A stretch of 64,000 nucleotides of DNA from Pseudomonas sp. PA27(2017) (GCF_001945445.1 NZ_MSXW01000061.1:124272-188271); one strand, 5' to 3'; shown: positions 24,559 through 34,215, counted from the stretch's first letter. Made by a program: numbers and translations. The notes: generated from the letters alone by a model not told the origin.

Positions 24559-25773
24559 ATGAAATTGCCAATCTACATGGATTACTCCGCGACAACGCCG
24601 GTCGATCCGCGCGTTGCGCAGAAAATGATCGAATGCCTGACCAATGAAGGCAACTTCGGCAACCCGGCTTCGCGCTCCCATGTATTCGGCTGGAAAGCCG
24701 AGGAAGCGGTCGAGAATGCCCGTCGCCAGGTGGCCGAGCTGGTCAATGCCGACCCGCGCGAAATCGTCTGGACCTCCGGTGCCACCGAGTCCGACAACCT
24801 CGCCATCAAGGGTGTCGCGAGCTTCTACGCCAGCAAGGGCAAGCACCTGATCACCTCGAAGATCGAGCACAAGGCTGTCCTGGACACCATGCGTCAGCTC
24901 GAGCGTGAAGGTTTCGAGGTCACCTACATCGAGCCCGGTGAAGACGGCCTGATCACTCCGGCCATGGTCGAGTCGGCGCTGCGCGAGGACACCACGCTGG
25001 TGTCGATCATGCACGTCAACAACGAGATCGGCACCGTCAACGACATCGCTGCGATCGGTGAACTGCTGCGTGCTCGTGGCGTGTTCTTCCATGTCGATGC
25101 CGCCCAGTCGACCGGCAAGGTCGAGATCGACCTCGAGAAGCTCAAGGTCGACCTGATGTCCTTCTCGGCGCACAAGACCTATGGCCCGAAAGGCGTGGGC
25201 GCCTTGTACGTACGTCGCAAGCCGCGTATCCGTCTGGAAGCCCAGACCCACGGTGGCGGCCACGAGCGCGGCATGCGTTCCGGTACCCTGGCGACCCACC
25301 AGTGCGTCGGCATGGGTGAAGCCTTCCGTATCGCCAAGCAAGAGATGGCCGCCGAGAACGCCAAGGTGCTGGCGCTGCGTGATCGCTTCTTCAAGCACGT
25401 CGAGGGCCTGGAGGAGTTGTACGTCAACGGCAGCATGACTGCCCGCGTGCCGCACAACTTGAATCTGAGCTTCAACTACGTCGAAGGCGAGTCGCTGATC
25501 ATGGCCCTCAAGGATCTGGCGGTATCGTCCGGTTCGGCCTGTACCTCGGCGTCTCTGGAGCCTTCCTACGTACTGCGTGCCCTGGGCCGCAACGATGAAC
25601 TGGCGCACAGCTCGATTCGCTTCACCTTCGGCCGCTTCACCACCGAAGAAGAAGTCGACTACGCGGCACAGAAGGTCTGCGAGGCCGTTACCAAGCTGCG
25701 CGAACTGTCGCCGCTCTGGGATATGTTCAAAGAAGGTGTCGACATTTCCAAGGTGGAATGGGCAGCACACTAA
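24559..25773 (+). CDS. iscS: Cysteine desulfurase IscS
   Basis: 404 residues. PLP enzyme that takes sulfur from cysteine and passes it to IscU and to tRNA thiolation systems. PLP lysine in SFSAHKTYGPKG, substrate His in HVNNEIGTV / HVDAAQSTGK, and the mobile active-site loop with cysteine in SSGSACTSASLEPSYVL. Preceded by GGAG. Confidence 0.98.
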   Translation: MKLPIYMDYSATTPVDPRVAQKMIECLTNEGNFGNPASRSHVFGWKAEEAVENARRQVAELVNADPREIVWTSGATESDNLAIKGVASFYASKGKHLITSKIEHKAVLDTMRQLEREGFEVTYIEPGEDGLITPAMVESALREDTTLVSIMHVNNEIGTVNDIAAIGELLRARGVFFHVDAAQSTGKVEIDLEKLKVDLMSFSAHKTYGPKGVGALYVRRKPRIRLEAQTHGGGHERGMRSGTLATHQCVGMGEAFRIAKQEMAAENAKVLALRDRFFKHVEGLEELYVNGSMTARVPHNLNLSFNYVEGESLIMALKDLAVSSGSACTSASLEPSYVLRALGRNDELAHSSIRFTFGRFTTEEEVDYAAQKVCEAVTKLRELSPLWDMFKEGVDISKVEWAAH

Positions 25774-25815
25774 AAGCTGCCGGTGAGCGGCGCCTGATGA
25801 GAGAGGATTGATAAC

Positions 25816-26202
25816 ATGGCTTACAGCGAAAAGGTCATCGACCACTACGAGAACCCGCGCAACGTCGGCAAGATGAATGCGGAAGACCCGGACGTCGGCA
25901 CCGGCATGGTCGGCGCGCCGGCCTGCGGCGACGTGATGCGTCTGCAGATCAAGGTCAACGAACAGGGCGTCATCGAAGATGCCAAGTTCAAGACCTACGG
26001 CTGCGGTTCTGCCATCGCTTCCAGCTCCCTCGCCACCGAGTGGATGAAGGGCAAGACGCTGGACGAGGCGGAAACCATCAAGAACACCCAGCTCGCCGAA
26101 GAACTGGCGCTGCCGCCGGTGAAGATCCACTGCTCGGTACTCGCCGAGGACGCCATCAAGGCGGCCGTGCGCGACTACAAGCAGAAGAAAGGTTTGCTCT
26201 AA
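25816..26202 (+). CDS. iscU: Fe-S scaffold protein IscU
   Basis: 128 residues. Cluster ligands are the Cys in GAPACGDVM, the Cys in TYGCGSAIASSS, and HCS near the C-terminus with the adjacent LPPVK motif recognised by HscA. The assembled [2Fe-2S] cluster is handed on with HscBA help. Confidence 0.98.
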   Translation: MAYSEKVIDHYENPRNVGKMNAEDPDVGTGMVGAPACGDVMRLQIKVNEQGVIEDAKFKTYGCGSAIASSSLATEWMKGKTLDEAETIKNTQLAEELALPPVKIHCSVLAEDAIKAAVRDYKQKKGLL

Positions 26203-26214
26203 GGAGGTTTGTCG

Positions 26215-26538
26215 ATGGCTATCAGCATGACTCAAGCCGCTGCCCAGCATATCCGTCGCTCGCTCGACGGTCGTGGCAAGGGTGAGGGCATCCGTCTCGG
26301 GGTTCGTACCACCGGGTGTTCCGGCCTGGCCTACGTGCTGGAGTTCGTCGACGAAACCGCCAGCGAAGACCAGGTGTTCGAAAGCCATGGCGTCAAGGTG
26401 ATCATCGATCCCAAAAGCCTGGTCTATCTTGACGGCACTGAGCTGGATTTCGTGCGCGAAGGGTTGAACGAAGGCTTCAAGTTCAACAACCCGAACGTGC
26501 GCGGTGAATGCGGCTGCGGCGAAAGCTTCAACATCTGA
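26215..26538 (+). CDS. iscA: A-type Fe-S carrier IscA
   Basis: 107 residues from ATG 26215, placed after an excellent AAGGAGG site; an ATG six bases upstream is less well spaced. Conserved cysteines are in TTGCSGLAYVL and the C-terminal GECGCGESF. It carries clusters or iron to targets. Stop TGA overlaps the hscB ATG by one base. Confidence 0.96.
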   Translation: MAISMTQAAAQHIRRSLDGRGKGEGIRLGVRTTGCSGLAYVLEFVDETASEDQVFESHGVKVIIDPKSLVYLDGTELDFVREGLNEGFKFNNPNVRGECGCGESFNI

Positions 26539-27065
26539 TGAAGCGTTCAGGCCCCTGTCACTTCGCTCTGTTCGAGTTGCAGCCGAGCTTTCGTCTGGAT
26601 CTCGACCAGCTCGCCGCCCGATACCGCGAGCTGGCGCGCAGCGTGCACCCGGATCGCTTCGCCGATGCCCCCGAGCGTGAGCAGCGCATTGCGCTCGAAC
26701 GCTCGGCGAGCCTCAACGAGGCTTACCGCACGCTCAAGAGCGACTCGCAGCGGGCGCGCTACTTGTTGGCGATGCGCGGGCCCGAGTTGCCGCTGGAAGT
26801 CACCGTGCAGGATCCCGACTTCCTCATGCAGCAGATGCAGTGGCGTGAAGAGCTCGAAGATCTGCAGGACGAAGCCGACCTGGCTGGTGTGGCGGCCTTC
26901 AAGGGGCGCCTGAAAGTTGCCCAGCAGGAGTTGAACGAACGCTTCGCCGAGGCTTGGGAAGACGATGCGCGCCGAGAAGAGGCCGAACGCCTGATGCGCC
27001 GCATGCAGTTTCTCGACAAGCTTTCCCACGAGGTGCGCCAGCTGGAAGAGCGCCTCGACGATTAA
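26538..27065 (+). CDS. hscB: Co-chaperone HscB (Hsc20)
   Basis: 175 residues. J-domain with the HPD motif (SVHPDRFAD) at the N-terminus, and a C-terminal helical domain (LRQ-type segment MQQMQWREELED) that binds IscU. It delivers IscU to HscA and stimulates its ATPase. The ATG at 26538 overlaps the iscA stop. Confidence 0.96.
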   Translation: MKRSGPCHFALFELQPSFRLDLDQLAARYRELARSVHPDRFADAPEREQRIALERSASLNEAYRTLKSDSQRARYLLAMRGPELPLEVTVQDPDFLMQQMQWREELEDLQDEADLAGVAAFKGRLKVAQQELNERFAEAWEDDARREEAERLMRRMQFLDKLSHEVRQLEERLDD

Positions 27066-27119
27066 TGCTCGCGCGGCTGCCGTGGCCGTGCCTGATACCC
27101 AGATAAGCACCGACTACCT

Positions 27120-28985
27120 ATGGCTTTATTGCAGATTGCTGAGCCCGGCCAGAGCCCCCAACCTCACCAGCGTCGTCTGGCGGTCGGGATCGATCTGGGC
27201 ACCACCAATTCCCTCGTCGCGGCCGTGCGCAGCGGCGTCAGCGAGCCGCTGCCCGATGCCGAAGGGCGCCTGATTCTGCCGTCGGCCGTGCGCTACCACG
27301 CCGATCGCGTCGAAGTGGGCGAGGCTGCCCGCCTTCAGGCTGCCAGCGACCCGTTCAACAGCATCCTCTCGGTCAAGCGCCTGATGGGTCGTGGCCTCGC
27401 CGACGTGAAGCAATTGGGTGAGCAGTTGCCTTACCGCTTCGTCGCCGGCGAGTCGCACATGCCGTTCATCGACACCGTGCAAGGCCTGAAGAGCCCCGTC
27501 GAAGTGTCCGCCGATATCCTCAAGGTGCTGCGCCAGCGTGCCGAAGCGAGCCTGGGGGGCGAGCTGGTCGGGGCGGTCATTACCGTGCCGGCCTATTTCG
27601 ACGACTCCCAGCGCCAGGCCACCAAGGACGCCGCGCGTCTGGCTGGCCTGAGCGTGTTGCGCCTGCTCAACGAGCCGACGGCCGCCGCGGTTGCCTATGG
27701 TCTCGACCAGAAGGCCGAGGGCGTGGTGGCGATCTATGACCTGGGTGGTGGTACCTTCGATATTTCCATCCTGCGTCTGACCGGCGGCGTGTTCGAAGTG
27801 CTGGCGACCGGGGGCGACAGTGCCCTGGGCGGCGACGACTTCGACCATGCCATCGCTGGCTGGATCGTCGAGCAGGCCGGTCTGTCGGCCGATATCGCGC
27901 CTGGTGCCCAGCGCAGCCTGCTGCAGGCGGCCTGTGCTGCCAAGGAAGCGCTGACCACCGCCGATAGCGTCGAAGTGACCTACGAGCAGTGGCAGGGCAT
28001 GTTGTCCCGTGCCGACTTCCAGGCGTTGATCGAGCCGATTGTGGCGCGCAGCCTCAAGGCCTGTCGCCGCGCCGTGCGTGATGCCGGTATCGAGGTCGAG
28101 GACGTCGGCGCGGTGGTCATGGTCGGCGGCTCGACTCGTGTGCCGCGTGTACGTGAGGCGGTTGGCGAGTTGTTCGGCCGTCAGCCGCTGACCGATATCG
28201 ATCCGGATCAGGTGGTCGCCATTGGCGCCGCGATCCAGGCCGATGCCCTGGCCGGCAACCGCCGTGCCGATGGTGAGGAGTTGCTGCTGCTCGATGTCAT
28301 CCCGTTGTCCCTGGGGCTGGAAACCATGGGTGGGCTGATGGAGAAAGTGATTCCGCGCAATACCACCATTCCGGTCGCTCGCGCCCAGGAGTTCACCACT
28401 TACAAAGATGGCCAGAGCGCCATGATGATCCATGTGCTGCAGGGCGAGCGCGAGTTGATCAGCGATTGCCGCTCGCTGGCGCGCTTCGAATTGCGGGGCA
28501 TTCCGCCGATGGTGGCCGGTGCTGCGAAGATTCGCGTGACCTTCCAGGTCGATGCCGACGGTCTGCTCAGCGTCAGTGCCCGCGAACTCGCCTCGGGCGT
28601 CGAAGCCAGCATCCAGGTCAAGCCATCCTACGGCCTTACCGACGGCGAAGTCGCGCGCATGCTGCAGGACTCTTTCCAGCATGCCGGCGGTGACAAGGCT
28701 GCCCGCGCATTGCGCGAGCAGCAGGTCGACGCGCAGCGTCTGCTCGAGGCGGTCGAGGGTGCCTTGCAGGCTGACGGCGAACGTCTGCTGGATGCCGAAG
28801 AACGCATGGTGATCGACCTGCAGATGCAGGAGTTACGTGATTTGTTGACGGGCACCGATGGCCTGGCCATCGAGCAGCAGACCAAGCGTCTGTCGCAGGT
28901 GACCGATGCCTTTGCCGCCCGGCGCATGGATTCGACGGTAAAAGCCGCGCTGGCCGGGCGCAGCCTGAATGAGATCGAGGAATAA
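27120..28985 (+). CDS. hscA: Hsp70-type chaperone HscA
   Basis: 621 residues, specialised Hsp70. Nucleotide-binding domain with AVGIDLGTTNSLVA, YDLGGGTFDISIL and VGGSTRVPRVRE; substrate domain with LDVIPLSLGLETMGG and a helical lid. It binds the LPPVK motif of IscU and promotes cluster transfer. Preceded by a 54-base spacer after hscB, with the same order as in other gammaproteobacteria. Confidence 0.97.
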   Translation: MALLQIAEPGQSPQPHQRRLAVGIDLGTTNSLVAAVRSGVSEPLPDAEGRLILPSAVRYHADRVEVGEAARLQAASDPFNSILSVKRLMGRGLADVKQLGEQLPYRFVAGESHMPFIDTVQGLKSPVEVSADILKVLRQRAEASLGGELVGAVITVPAYFDDSQRQATKDAARLAGLSVLRLLNEPTAAAVAYGLDQKAEGVVAIYDLGGGTFDISILRLTGGVFEVLATGGDSALGGDDFDHAIAGWIVEQAGLSADIAPGAQRSLLQAACAAKEALTTADSVEVTYEQWQGMLSRADFQALIEPIVARSLKACRRAVRDAGIEVEDVGAVVMVGGSTRVPRVREAVGELFGRQPLTDIDPDQVVAIGAAIQADALAGNRRADGEELLLLDVIPLSLGLETMGGLMEKVIPRNTTIPVARAQEFTTYKDGQSAMMIHVLQGERELISDCRSLARFELRGIPPMVAGAAKIRVTFQVDADGLLSVSARELASGVEASIQVKPSYGLTDGEVARMLQDSFQHAGGDKAARALREQQVDAQRLLEAVEGALQADGERLLDAEERMVIDLQMQELRDLLTGTDGLAIEQQTKRLSQVTDAFAARRMDSTVKAALAGRSLNEIEE

Positions 28986-28988
28986 GCG

Positions 28989-29330
28989 ATGCCCGTGGTA
29001 ACTTTTCTGCCCCACGAGAAATTCTGCCCCGAAGGGCTGGTGGTCGAGGCGCCGTCAGGCACCTCGATCCTGGAGCTGGCCCACGAGCACCATATCGAGA
29101 TGGAAAGCGCCTGCGGCGGCGTGTGTGCCTGCACCACCTGCCACTGTATCGTGCGCAAGGGGTTCGACTCGCTGAACGAAGCCGACGAACTCGAAGAGGA
29201 TTATCTGGACAAGGCCTGGGGGCTGGAAGCGCAGTCGCGCCTGGCCTGCCAGGCGATCGTCGGTGAACAGGACATTACCGTCGAGATTCCCAAGTACTCG
29301 CTCAACCACGCTGCTGAAGCGCCGCACTGA
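28989..29330 (+). CDS. fdx: [2Fe-2S] ferredoxin of the isc operon
   Basis: 113 residues, adrenodoxin type. The cluster ligands follow the C-x5-C-x2-C pattern in ACGGVCACTTCHC, with the fourth Cys in RLACQAI. It probably supplies electrons for cluster assembly on IscU. It starts 3 bases after hscA. Confidence 0.97.
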   Translation: MPVVTFLPHEKFCPEGLVVEAPSGTSILELAHEHHIEMESACGGVCACTTCHCIVRKGFDSLNEADELEEDYLDKAWGLEAQSRLACQAIVGEQDITVEIPKYSLNHAAEAPH

Positions 29331-29345
29331 TCAGGAAGCCACGAC

Positions 29346-29546
29346 ATGAGCCTGAAATGGGTTGATGTGCTCGAAATCGCCATCCAGCTCGCCGACAGCA
29401 AGCTGGACGTCGATCCCCGTTATGTCAATTTCGTCCAGCTGCACCGCTGGGTGGTCGAGCTGCCGGAGTTTTCCGACGACCCGCAGCGCGGAGGCGAGAA
29501 GGTCCTCGAAGCCATTCAGGCTGCCTGGATCGAAGAAGCGCAGTAA
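29346..29546 (+). CDS. iscX: IscX, Fe-S assembly regulator
   Basis: 66 residues, acidic. It opens with SLKWVDVLEIAIQLAD and includes DVDPRYVNFVQLHRWVVELPEFSDDP, the family signature. It binds IscS and may act as iron donor or regulator of desulfurase activity. Last gene of the isc operon; a small terminator follows. Confidence 0.95.
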   Translation: MSLKWVDVLEIAIQLADSKLDVDPRYVNFVQLHRWVVELPEFSDDPQRGGEKVLEAIQAAWIEEAQ

Positions 29547-29552
29547 GCCTGG

Positions 29553-29575
29553 GCCGGACGTTATCCGGCTCTTTT
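29553..29575 (+). terminator. Weak terminator after iscX
   Basis: Stem GCCGGA / TCCGGC with loop CGTTA, then TCTTTT. The stem is only 6 bp. Confidence 0.55.
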
Positions 29576-29616
29576 ATGCTGAGCAGGTGCCACCTTGGGG
29601 CATCGCTCTTATGCTT

Positions 29617-29638
29617 TTGACTGGAACCCGCGTATAAT
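29617..29638 (+). promoter_or_regulatory. Possible ndk promoter
   Basis: A perfect -10 hexamer TATAAT at 29633-29638 lies 48 bases before ndk. The nearest TTGACT (29617-29622) is only 10 bases upstream, too close to be its -35, so the -35 element is uncertain. Confidence 0.4.
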
Positions 29639-29685
29639 TCGCGGGTTTAATTTTTGGCTTTAATCCACCGTTTCTGGAGTTTCAC

Positions 29686-30117
29686 ATGGCTGTTCAACGT
29701 ACTTTCTCCATCATCAAGCCGGATGCCGTTGCTAAAAACGTTATCGGCAAGATCACCACTCGCTTCGAAGAAGCCGGCCTGCGCATCGTTGCTTCCAAGC
29801 AGCTGCAGCTGTCCGAGCGTGAAGCTGCCGGTTTCTACGCCGAGCACAGCGAGCGTGGTTTCTTCAAGGATCTGGTTGCTTTCATGACTTCCGGTCCGGT
29901 CATCGTTCAGGTTCTCGAAGGCGAGAACGCCATCGCCAAGAACCGCGAGCTGATGGGCGCTACCAACCCGAAAGAAGCGGCTGCCGGCACCATCCGTGCT
30001 GACTTCGCCGTCTCCATCGACGAGAACGCCGTACACGGTTCCGACTCCGAAGCTTCCGCTGCTCGCGAAATCGCTTACTTCTTCTCCGCTACCGAGATCA
30101 ACGCCCGCATTCGCTAA
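29686..30117 (+). CDS. ndk: Nucleoside diphosphate kinase
   Basis: 143 residues. Transfers the gamma phosphate among nucleotides through a phospho-His intermediate; the active-site His is in NAVHGSDSEASA. The N-terminus RTFSIIKPDAVAKN and the segment GATNPKEAAAGTIR are invariant family features. Strong codon bias indicates high expression. It starts its own transcription unit ahead of rlmN. Confidence 0.97.
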   Translation: MAVQRTFSIIKPDAVAKNVIGKITTRFEEAGLRIVASKQLQLSEREAAGFYAEHSERGFFKDLVAFMTSGPVIVQVLEGENAIAKNRELMGATNPKEAAAGTIRADFAVSIDENAVHGSDSEASAAREIAYFFSATEINARIR

Positions 30118-30141
30118 GGCGAAGCGTGCGAAGGTGACGTC

Positions 30142-31290
30142 ATGACCGACACGAATGGCAAAATCAACCTGCTGGGCCTGACCCAGCCGGAAATGGAGCA
30201 GTTCTTCGACAGCCTCGGAGAGAAGCGCTTTCGTGCCGGTCAGGTCATGAAGTGGATTCACCACTTCGGCGTCGATGATTTCGCCGCCATGACCAACGTC
30301 GGCAAGGCCTTGCGCGAGAAGCTCGAGGCCGCTGCCTACATTCGCGGGCCCGAAGTGGTCAGCGAAGACATTTCCTCCGATGGCACACGCAAGTGGGTCG
30401 TGCGCGTGGCGTCGGGCAGCTGCGTGGAGACCGTGTACATTCCCCAGGGCGGGCGTGGCACCCTGTGTGTTTCCTCGCAAGCGGGCTGTGCCCTGGATTG
30501 CAGTTTCTGCTCCACGGGCAAGCAAGGCTTCAACAGCGACCTGACCAGCGCCGAGATCATCGGCCAGGTGTGGATCGCCAACAAATCGTTCGGCAGCGTG
30601 CCGGCGAAGATCGACCGCGCCATCACCAACGTGGTGATGATGGGCATGGGCGAGCCGCTGCTGAACTTCGACAACGTCGTCTCCGCCATGAAGATCATGA
30701 TGGACGACCTGGGCTACGGCATCTCGAAGCGCAAGGTCACCTTGTCGACCTCCGGCGTGGTGCCGATGATCGACAAACTCGCCGAAGTCATCGACGTGTC
30801 CCTGGCACTGTCGCTGCACGCACCCAATGACGAACTGCGCAGCCAACTGGTACCGATCAACAAGAAGTACCCGCTGGACATGCTGCTGGCCGCCTGCAAG
30901 CGCTATATTTCCCGCCTCGGCGAGAAACGTGTGCTCACAGTCGAATACACCCTGCTCAAGGACGTGAACGATAAACTCGAGCACGCCGAGCAGATGGTCG
31001 CGCTGCTGGCCGATGTGCCCTGCAAGATCAACCTGATTCCCTTCAACCCGTTTCCCCATTCGGGTTACGAGCGGCCGAGCAACAATGCGATTCGCCGCTT
31101 TCAGGAGCTGCTGCAAAAGGCCGGGCACAACGTCACGGTGCGTACCACCCGTGGTGAAGACATCGATGCTGCCTGCGGGCAACTGGTCGGCCAGGTGATG
31201 GACCGCACGCGTCGTAGCGAGCGCTACATCGCCGTGCGCCAGCTGAATGCCGACGCCGAGGCGGCGCGCCCCGCCGCCAGCCGCAACTGA
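30142..31290 (+). CDS. rlmN: Dual-specificity rRNA/tRNA adenine-C2 methyltransferase RlmN
   Basis: 382 residues, radical SAM. The [4Fe-4S] cysteines are in GCALDCSFCSTGKQGF; the methyl-carrying and resolving cysteines are expected in SGSCVE-adjacent and DIDAACGQL regions, the latter visible near residue 350. It methylates A2503 of 23S rRNA and A37 of some tRNAs. Followed by pilF 10 bases downstream. Confidence 0.96.
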   Translation: MTDTNGKINLLGLTQPEMEQFFDSLGEKRFRAGQVMKWIHHFGVDDFAAMTNVGKALREKLEAAAYIRGPEVVSEDISSDGTRKWVVRVASGSCVETVYIPQGGRGTLCVSSQAGCALDCSFCSTGKQGFNSDLTSAEIIGQVWIANKSFGSVPAKIDRAITNVVMMGMGEPLLNFDNVVSAMKIMMDDLGYGISKRKVTLSTSGVVPMIDKLAEVIDVSLALSLHAPNDELRSQLVPINKKYPLDMLLAACKRYISRLGEKRVLTVEYTLLKDVNDKLEHAEQMVALLADVPCKINLIPFNPFPHSGYERPSNNAIRRFQELLQKAGHNVTVRTTRGEDIDAACGQLVGQVMDRTRRSERYIAVRQLNADAEAARPAASRN

Positions 31291-31300
31291 GAGGATCTCC

Positions 31301-32065
31301 ATGACCGTGCTGCGTTCCCTGCTGTTCTTGTTCGGCACCAGTCTGCTCACCGCCTGCGTATCGACCGGTGACGTCGACCCGATGAAAACGCCCGAAGGGC
31401 GCAAGAAAGCCTACGATTCGTTCGTGCAGCTGGGTATCGGTTATCTGCAGCAGGGCGAGACCGGGCCGGCCAAGGTGCCGCTGAAGAATGCGCTGGACAT
31501 CGACTCCTCGGGCGCTGACGCCCACGCCGTGCTCGCCCTGGTGTTCCAGCGTGAGATGGAACCCAAGCTGGCCGATGAACATTTTCGCAAGTCGCTGTCC
31601 AAGAACCCCAGGGATGCACGGCTGCTGAACAACTACGGTGGTTTCCTGTTCGAGCAGAAGCGCTACAAGGAAGCCATGGAACGCTACAGCCTGGCCGCCG
31701 AGGACAGCCTCTATCCGGAGCGCGCCCGGGTGTTCGAGAACATGGGCATGACCGCCATGATGCTCAAGCAGCGCCAGGAGGCCAAAGCCTATTTCGAGCG
31801 TTCGTTGCGCCTCAACAGTCGCCAGCCGCGGGCCCTGCTGGAGATGGCCAATCTCTCCTACGAAGATCGCGAATACGTGCCTGCGCGCAGCTATTACGAG
31901 AGTTTCAGCGCCATTTCCGAGCAGAACGCCCGCAGCTTGTTGCTGGGCGCGCGCCTGGCCACGATCTTCGAGGATCGTGACCGTGCTGCCAGCCTCGGCC
32001 TGCAATTGAAACGTCTTTATCCCGGTACGCCGGAATATCAGCAATATCTGTCGGAGCAAAGATGA
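31301..32065 (+). CDS. pilF: Type IV pilus biogenesis lipoprotein PilF (pilotin)
   Basis: 254 residues. Lipoprotein signal with lipobox LLTAC (Cys19), followed by about six TPR repeats (for example GYLQQGETGPAKVPLKNALDI and NYGGFLFEQKRYKEAMERY). It is the outer-membrane pilotin needed for PilQ secretin assembly. The ATG at 31301 follows GAGGATCTCC. It overlaps rodZ by 4 bases, as in other Pseudomonas. Confidence 0.95.
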   Translation: MTVLRSLLFLFGTSLLTACVSTGDVDPMKTPEGRKKAYDSFVQLGIGYLQQGETGPAKVPLKNALDIDSSGADAHAVLALVFQREMEPKLADEHFRKSLSKNPRDARLLNNYGGFLFEQKRYKEAMERYSLAAEDSLYPERARVFENMGMTAMMLKQRQEAKAYFERSLRLNSRQPRALLEMANLSYEDREYVPARSYYESFSAISEQNARSLLLGARLATIFEDRDRAASLGLQLKRLYPGTPEYQQYLSEQR

Positions 32066-33081
32066 AAGCGGCCCAACCCGAAGTTGCAGCAGCTCATCGC
32101 GTCAATCCTGGAGAAGCCCTGCGTGCAGCGCGTGAGAGCCGAGGCTGGTCGGTGGCCGAAGTCGCTACCCAGCTCAACCTCACGCCAATGCGCCTGAGCC
32201 AGCTGGAGGCCGGCGAGTTCGAGAAGCTGCCAGGCAACACCTTTTCCCGTGGTTACATCCGCGCCTACGCGAAATTGCTGGGCCTGGAGCAGGCACCCCT
32301 AGTGGCCGACTTCGATCAGTTCACCGGCAGCAACGCCACGGGCAGCAGCGTGCATGCGCTGGGCCGGATCGAGGAGCCGACGCGCTACTCGCAAAGCATT
32401 CTGCGCCTGGTCAGCTTCCTGCTGCTGCTCGGCGTTGGCGGCGCCTGTTTCTACTGGTGGCAGGACCAGGGCTGGCAGCTCGATGACCTGAAGAACGTCG
32501 GCATGGGCCATGTCGAGGTCGACGGCGCCGATGGCAGCACCCAGATTCATCCGCTCGATGAGCCGGAAGACCAGGCCGTCGCCGAGGCGCAGAACCAGGG
32601 TACCGAATTGCCGTTGCCAGGCGTTTCGGGCGAGCAGGCTGAAGAGGCCCCGAGCGAAACGCCGCCGGCCACCGCTACCGAATTGCTGGAACAGAACCCG
32701 CCAGCTGGCCAGACCGCGCCTGCTGAGCAGACACCCGCTGCACCAGCCGGATCGACTGCACCCGCGGCGCCAGCCGCACCGGCTGCCCAGGCGCCCGCTG
32801 CCGCCGCTGCCCAGCCGCAGGCCCCGGTGGCGGCTGGCGAAGGCCTGATCAGCGTGAAGTTCACTGCCGATTGCTGGATCCAGGTGACCGATGCCAACGG
32901 CAAGGTCGTCGCCAGCGGCCTGAAACGCAGCGGTGACAGCCTCGACGTACGCGGCCAGGCACCGATGGAGTTGCGCCTGGGCTTCGCCCGCGGCGCCCAG
33001 GTGACCTACAACGGTGCTGCTGTCGATGTGACGCCGCATATCTCCGGTGAAACCGCACGCTTGAAGTTGGGTGGGCAGTAA
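32062..33081 (+). CDS. rodZ: Cytoskeleton protein RodZ
   Basis: 339 residues. N-terminal helix-turn-helix domain (residues 18-85, GEALRAARESRGWSVAEVA), a membrane helix (about 112-133, LRLVSFLLLLGVGGACFYWW), a long Pro/Ala/Gln-rich periplasmic linker (about 190-265) and a C-terminal beta domain (ISVKFTADCWIQVTDANG). It links MreB to the cell envelope and keeps rod shape. The linker composition is low-complexity, so its length probably varies among strains. Confidence 0.95.
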   Translation: MKAAQPEVAAAHRVNPGEALRAARESRGWSVAEVATQLNLTPMRLSQLEAGEFEKLPGNTFSRGYIRAYAKLLGLEQAPLVADFDQFTGSNATGSSVHALGRIEEPTRYSQSILRLVSFLLLLGVGGACFYWWQDQGWQLDDLKNVGMGHVEVDGADGSTQIHPLDEPEDQAVAEAQNQGTELPLPGVSGEQAEEAPSETPPATATELLEQNPPAGQTAPAEQTPAAPAGSTAPAAPAAPAAQAPAAAAAQPQAPVAAGEGLISVKFTADCWIQVTDANGKVVASGLKRSGDSLDVRGQAPMELRLGFARGAQVTYNGAAVDVTPHISGETARLKLGGQ

Positions 33082-33082
33082 T

Positions 33083-34195
33083 ATGCACGGTGAATCACCG
33101 ATCAAACGTCGTCTCTCTCGCAAGATCTGGGTCGGTTCGGTACCGGTCGGCGGCGATGCCCCCATCGCCGTACAGAGCATGACCAATACCGATACCAACG
33201 ATGTGGCCGCCACCGTCGAGCAGATCCGTCGCCTCGAAGCGGCCGGTGCCGACATCGTCCGCGTCTCCGTTCCGGACATGGACGCTGCCGAAGCCTTCGG
33301 TCGCATCAAGCAGCAGGTCAACCTGCCGCTGGTGGCCGACATTCACTTCGATTACCTGATCGCCCTGCGTGTGGCCGAGCTGGGCGTCGATTGCCTGCGC
33401 ATCAACCCCGGCAACATCGGCCGCGAGGATCGCGTCAAGGCAGTGGTCGAGGCCGCGCGCGACAAGGGCATTCCGATTCGCATCGGCGTCAACGCAGGCT
33501 CCCTGGAAAAGGACCTGCAGAAGAAATACGGCGAGCCGACGCCCGAGGCGCTCGTCGAGTCGGCCCTGCGTCACGTCGAGCATCTCGACCGCCTGAACTT
33601 CCCCGACTTCAAGGTCAGCGTGAAGGCCTCCGACGTGTTCATGGCCGTCGAGGCCTATCGCCTGCTGGCCAAGCAGATCGAACAGCCGCTGCACCTGGGC
33701 ATCACCGAGGCCGGCGGCCTGCGCTCCGGTACCGTGAAGTCCTCGGTGGGCCTGGGCATGCTCTTGGCCGAAGGTATCGGCGACACCATCCGCATCTCCC
33801 TGGCGGCCGATCCGGTGGAGGAGATCAAGGTTGGTTTCGATATCCTCAAGTCGCTGCGCCTGCGTTCGCGGGGCATCAATTTCATCGCCTGCCCGAGCTG
33901 CTCGCGCCAGAACTTCGACGTGGTCAAGACCATGAACGAGTTGGAAACCCGCGTCGAGGACCTGCTGGTGCCGCTGGACGTCGCGGTGATCGGCTGCGTG
34001 GTCAACGGCCCAGGCGAGGCCAAGGAAGCCCATATCGGCCTCACCGGAGGTACGCCGAACAACCTGGTGTACATCGATGGCAAGCCGGCTTCCAAGCTGA
34101 CCAATACCAACCTGGTGGATGAGCTGGAAAAGCTGATCCGCGAAAAGGCGGCCGAAAAGGCTGCAGCCGATGCGGCTGTGATCGTGCGCGGCTGA
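33083..34195 (+). CDS. ispG: 4-hydroxy-3-methylbut-2-enyl diphosphate synthase
   Basis: 370 residues. Penultimate enzyme of the MEP isoprenoid pathway; it reduces the cyclic diphosphate MEcPP using a [4Fe-4S] cluster. The cluster ligands lie in ACPSCSRQNFD and IGCVVNGPGEAKEAHIG. The TIM-barrel part begins APIAVQSMTNTDT. The ATG at 33083 gives the usual MHGESPIKRR start. It follows rodZ at one base. Confidence 0.97.
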   Translation: MHGESPIKRRLSRKIWVGSVPVGGDAPIAVQSMTNTDTNDVAATVEQIRRLEAAGADIVRVSVPDMDAAEAFGRIKQQVNLPLVADIHFDYLIALRVAELGVDCLRINPGNIGREDRVKAVVEAARDKGIPIRIGVNAGSLEKDLQKKYGEPTPEALVESALRHVEHLDRLNFPDFKVSVKASDVFMAVEAYRLLAKQIEQPLHLGITEAGGLRSGTVKSSVGLGMLLAEGIGDTIRISLAADPVEEIKVGFDILKSLRLRSRGINFIACPSCSRQNFDVVKTMNELETRVEDLLVPLDVAVIGCVVNGPGEAKEAHIGLTGGTPNNLVYIDGKPASKLTNTNLVDELEKLIREKAAEKAAADAAVIVRG

Positions 34196-34215
34196 TCCGT
34201 GCTTAAGGAAAACAA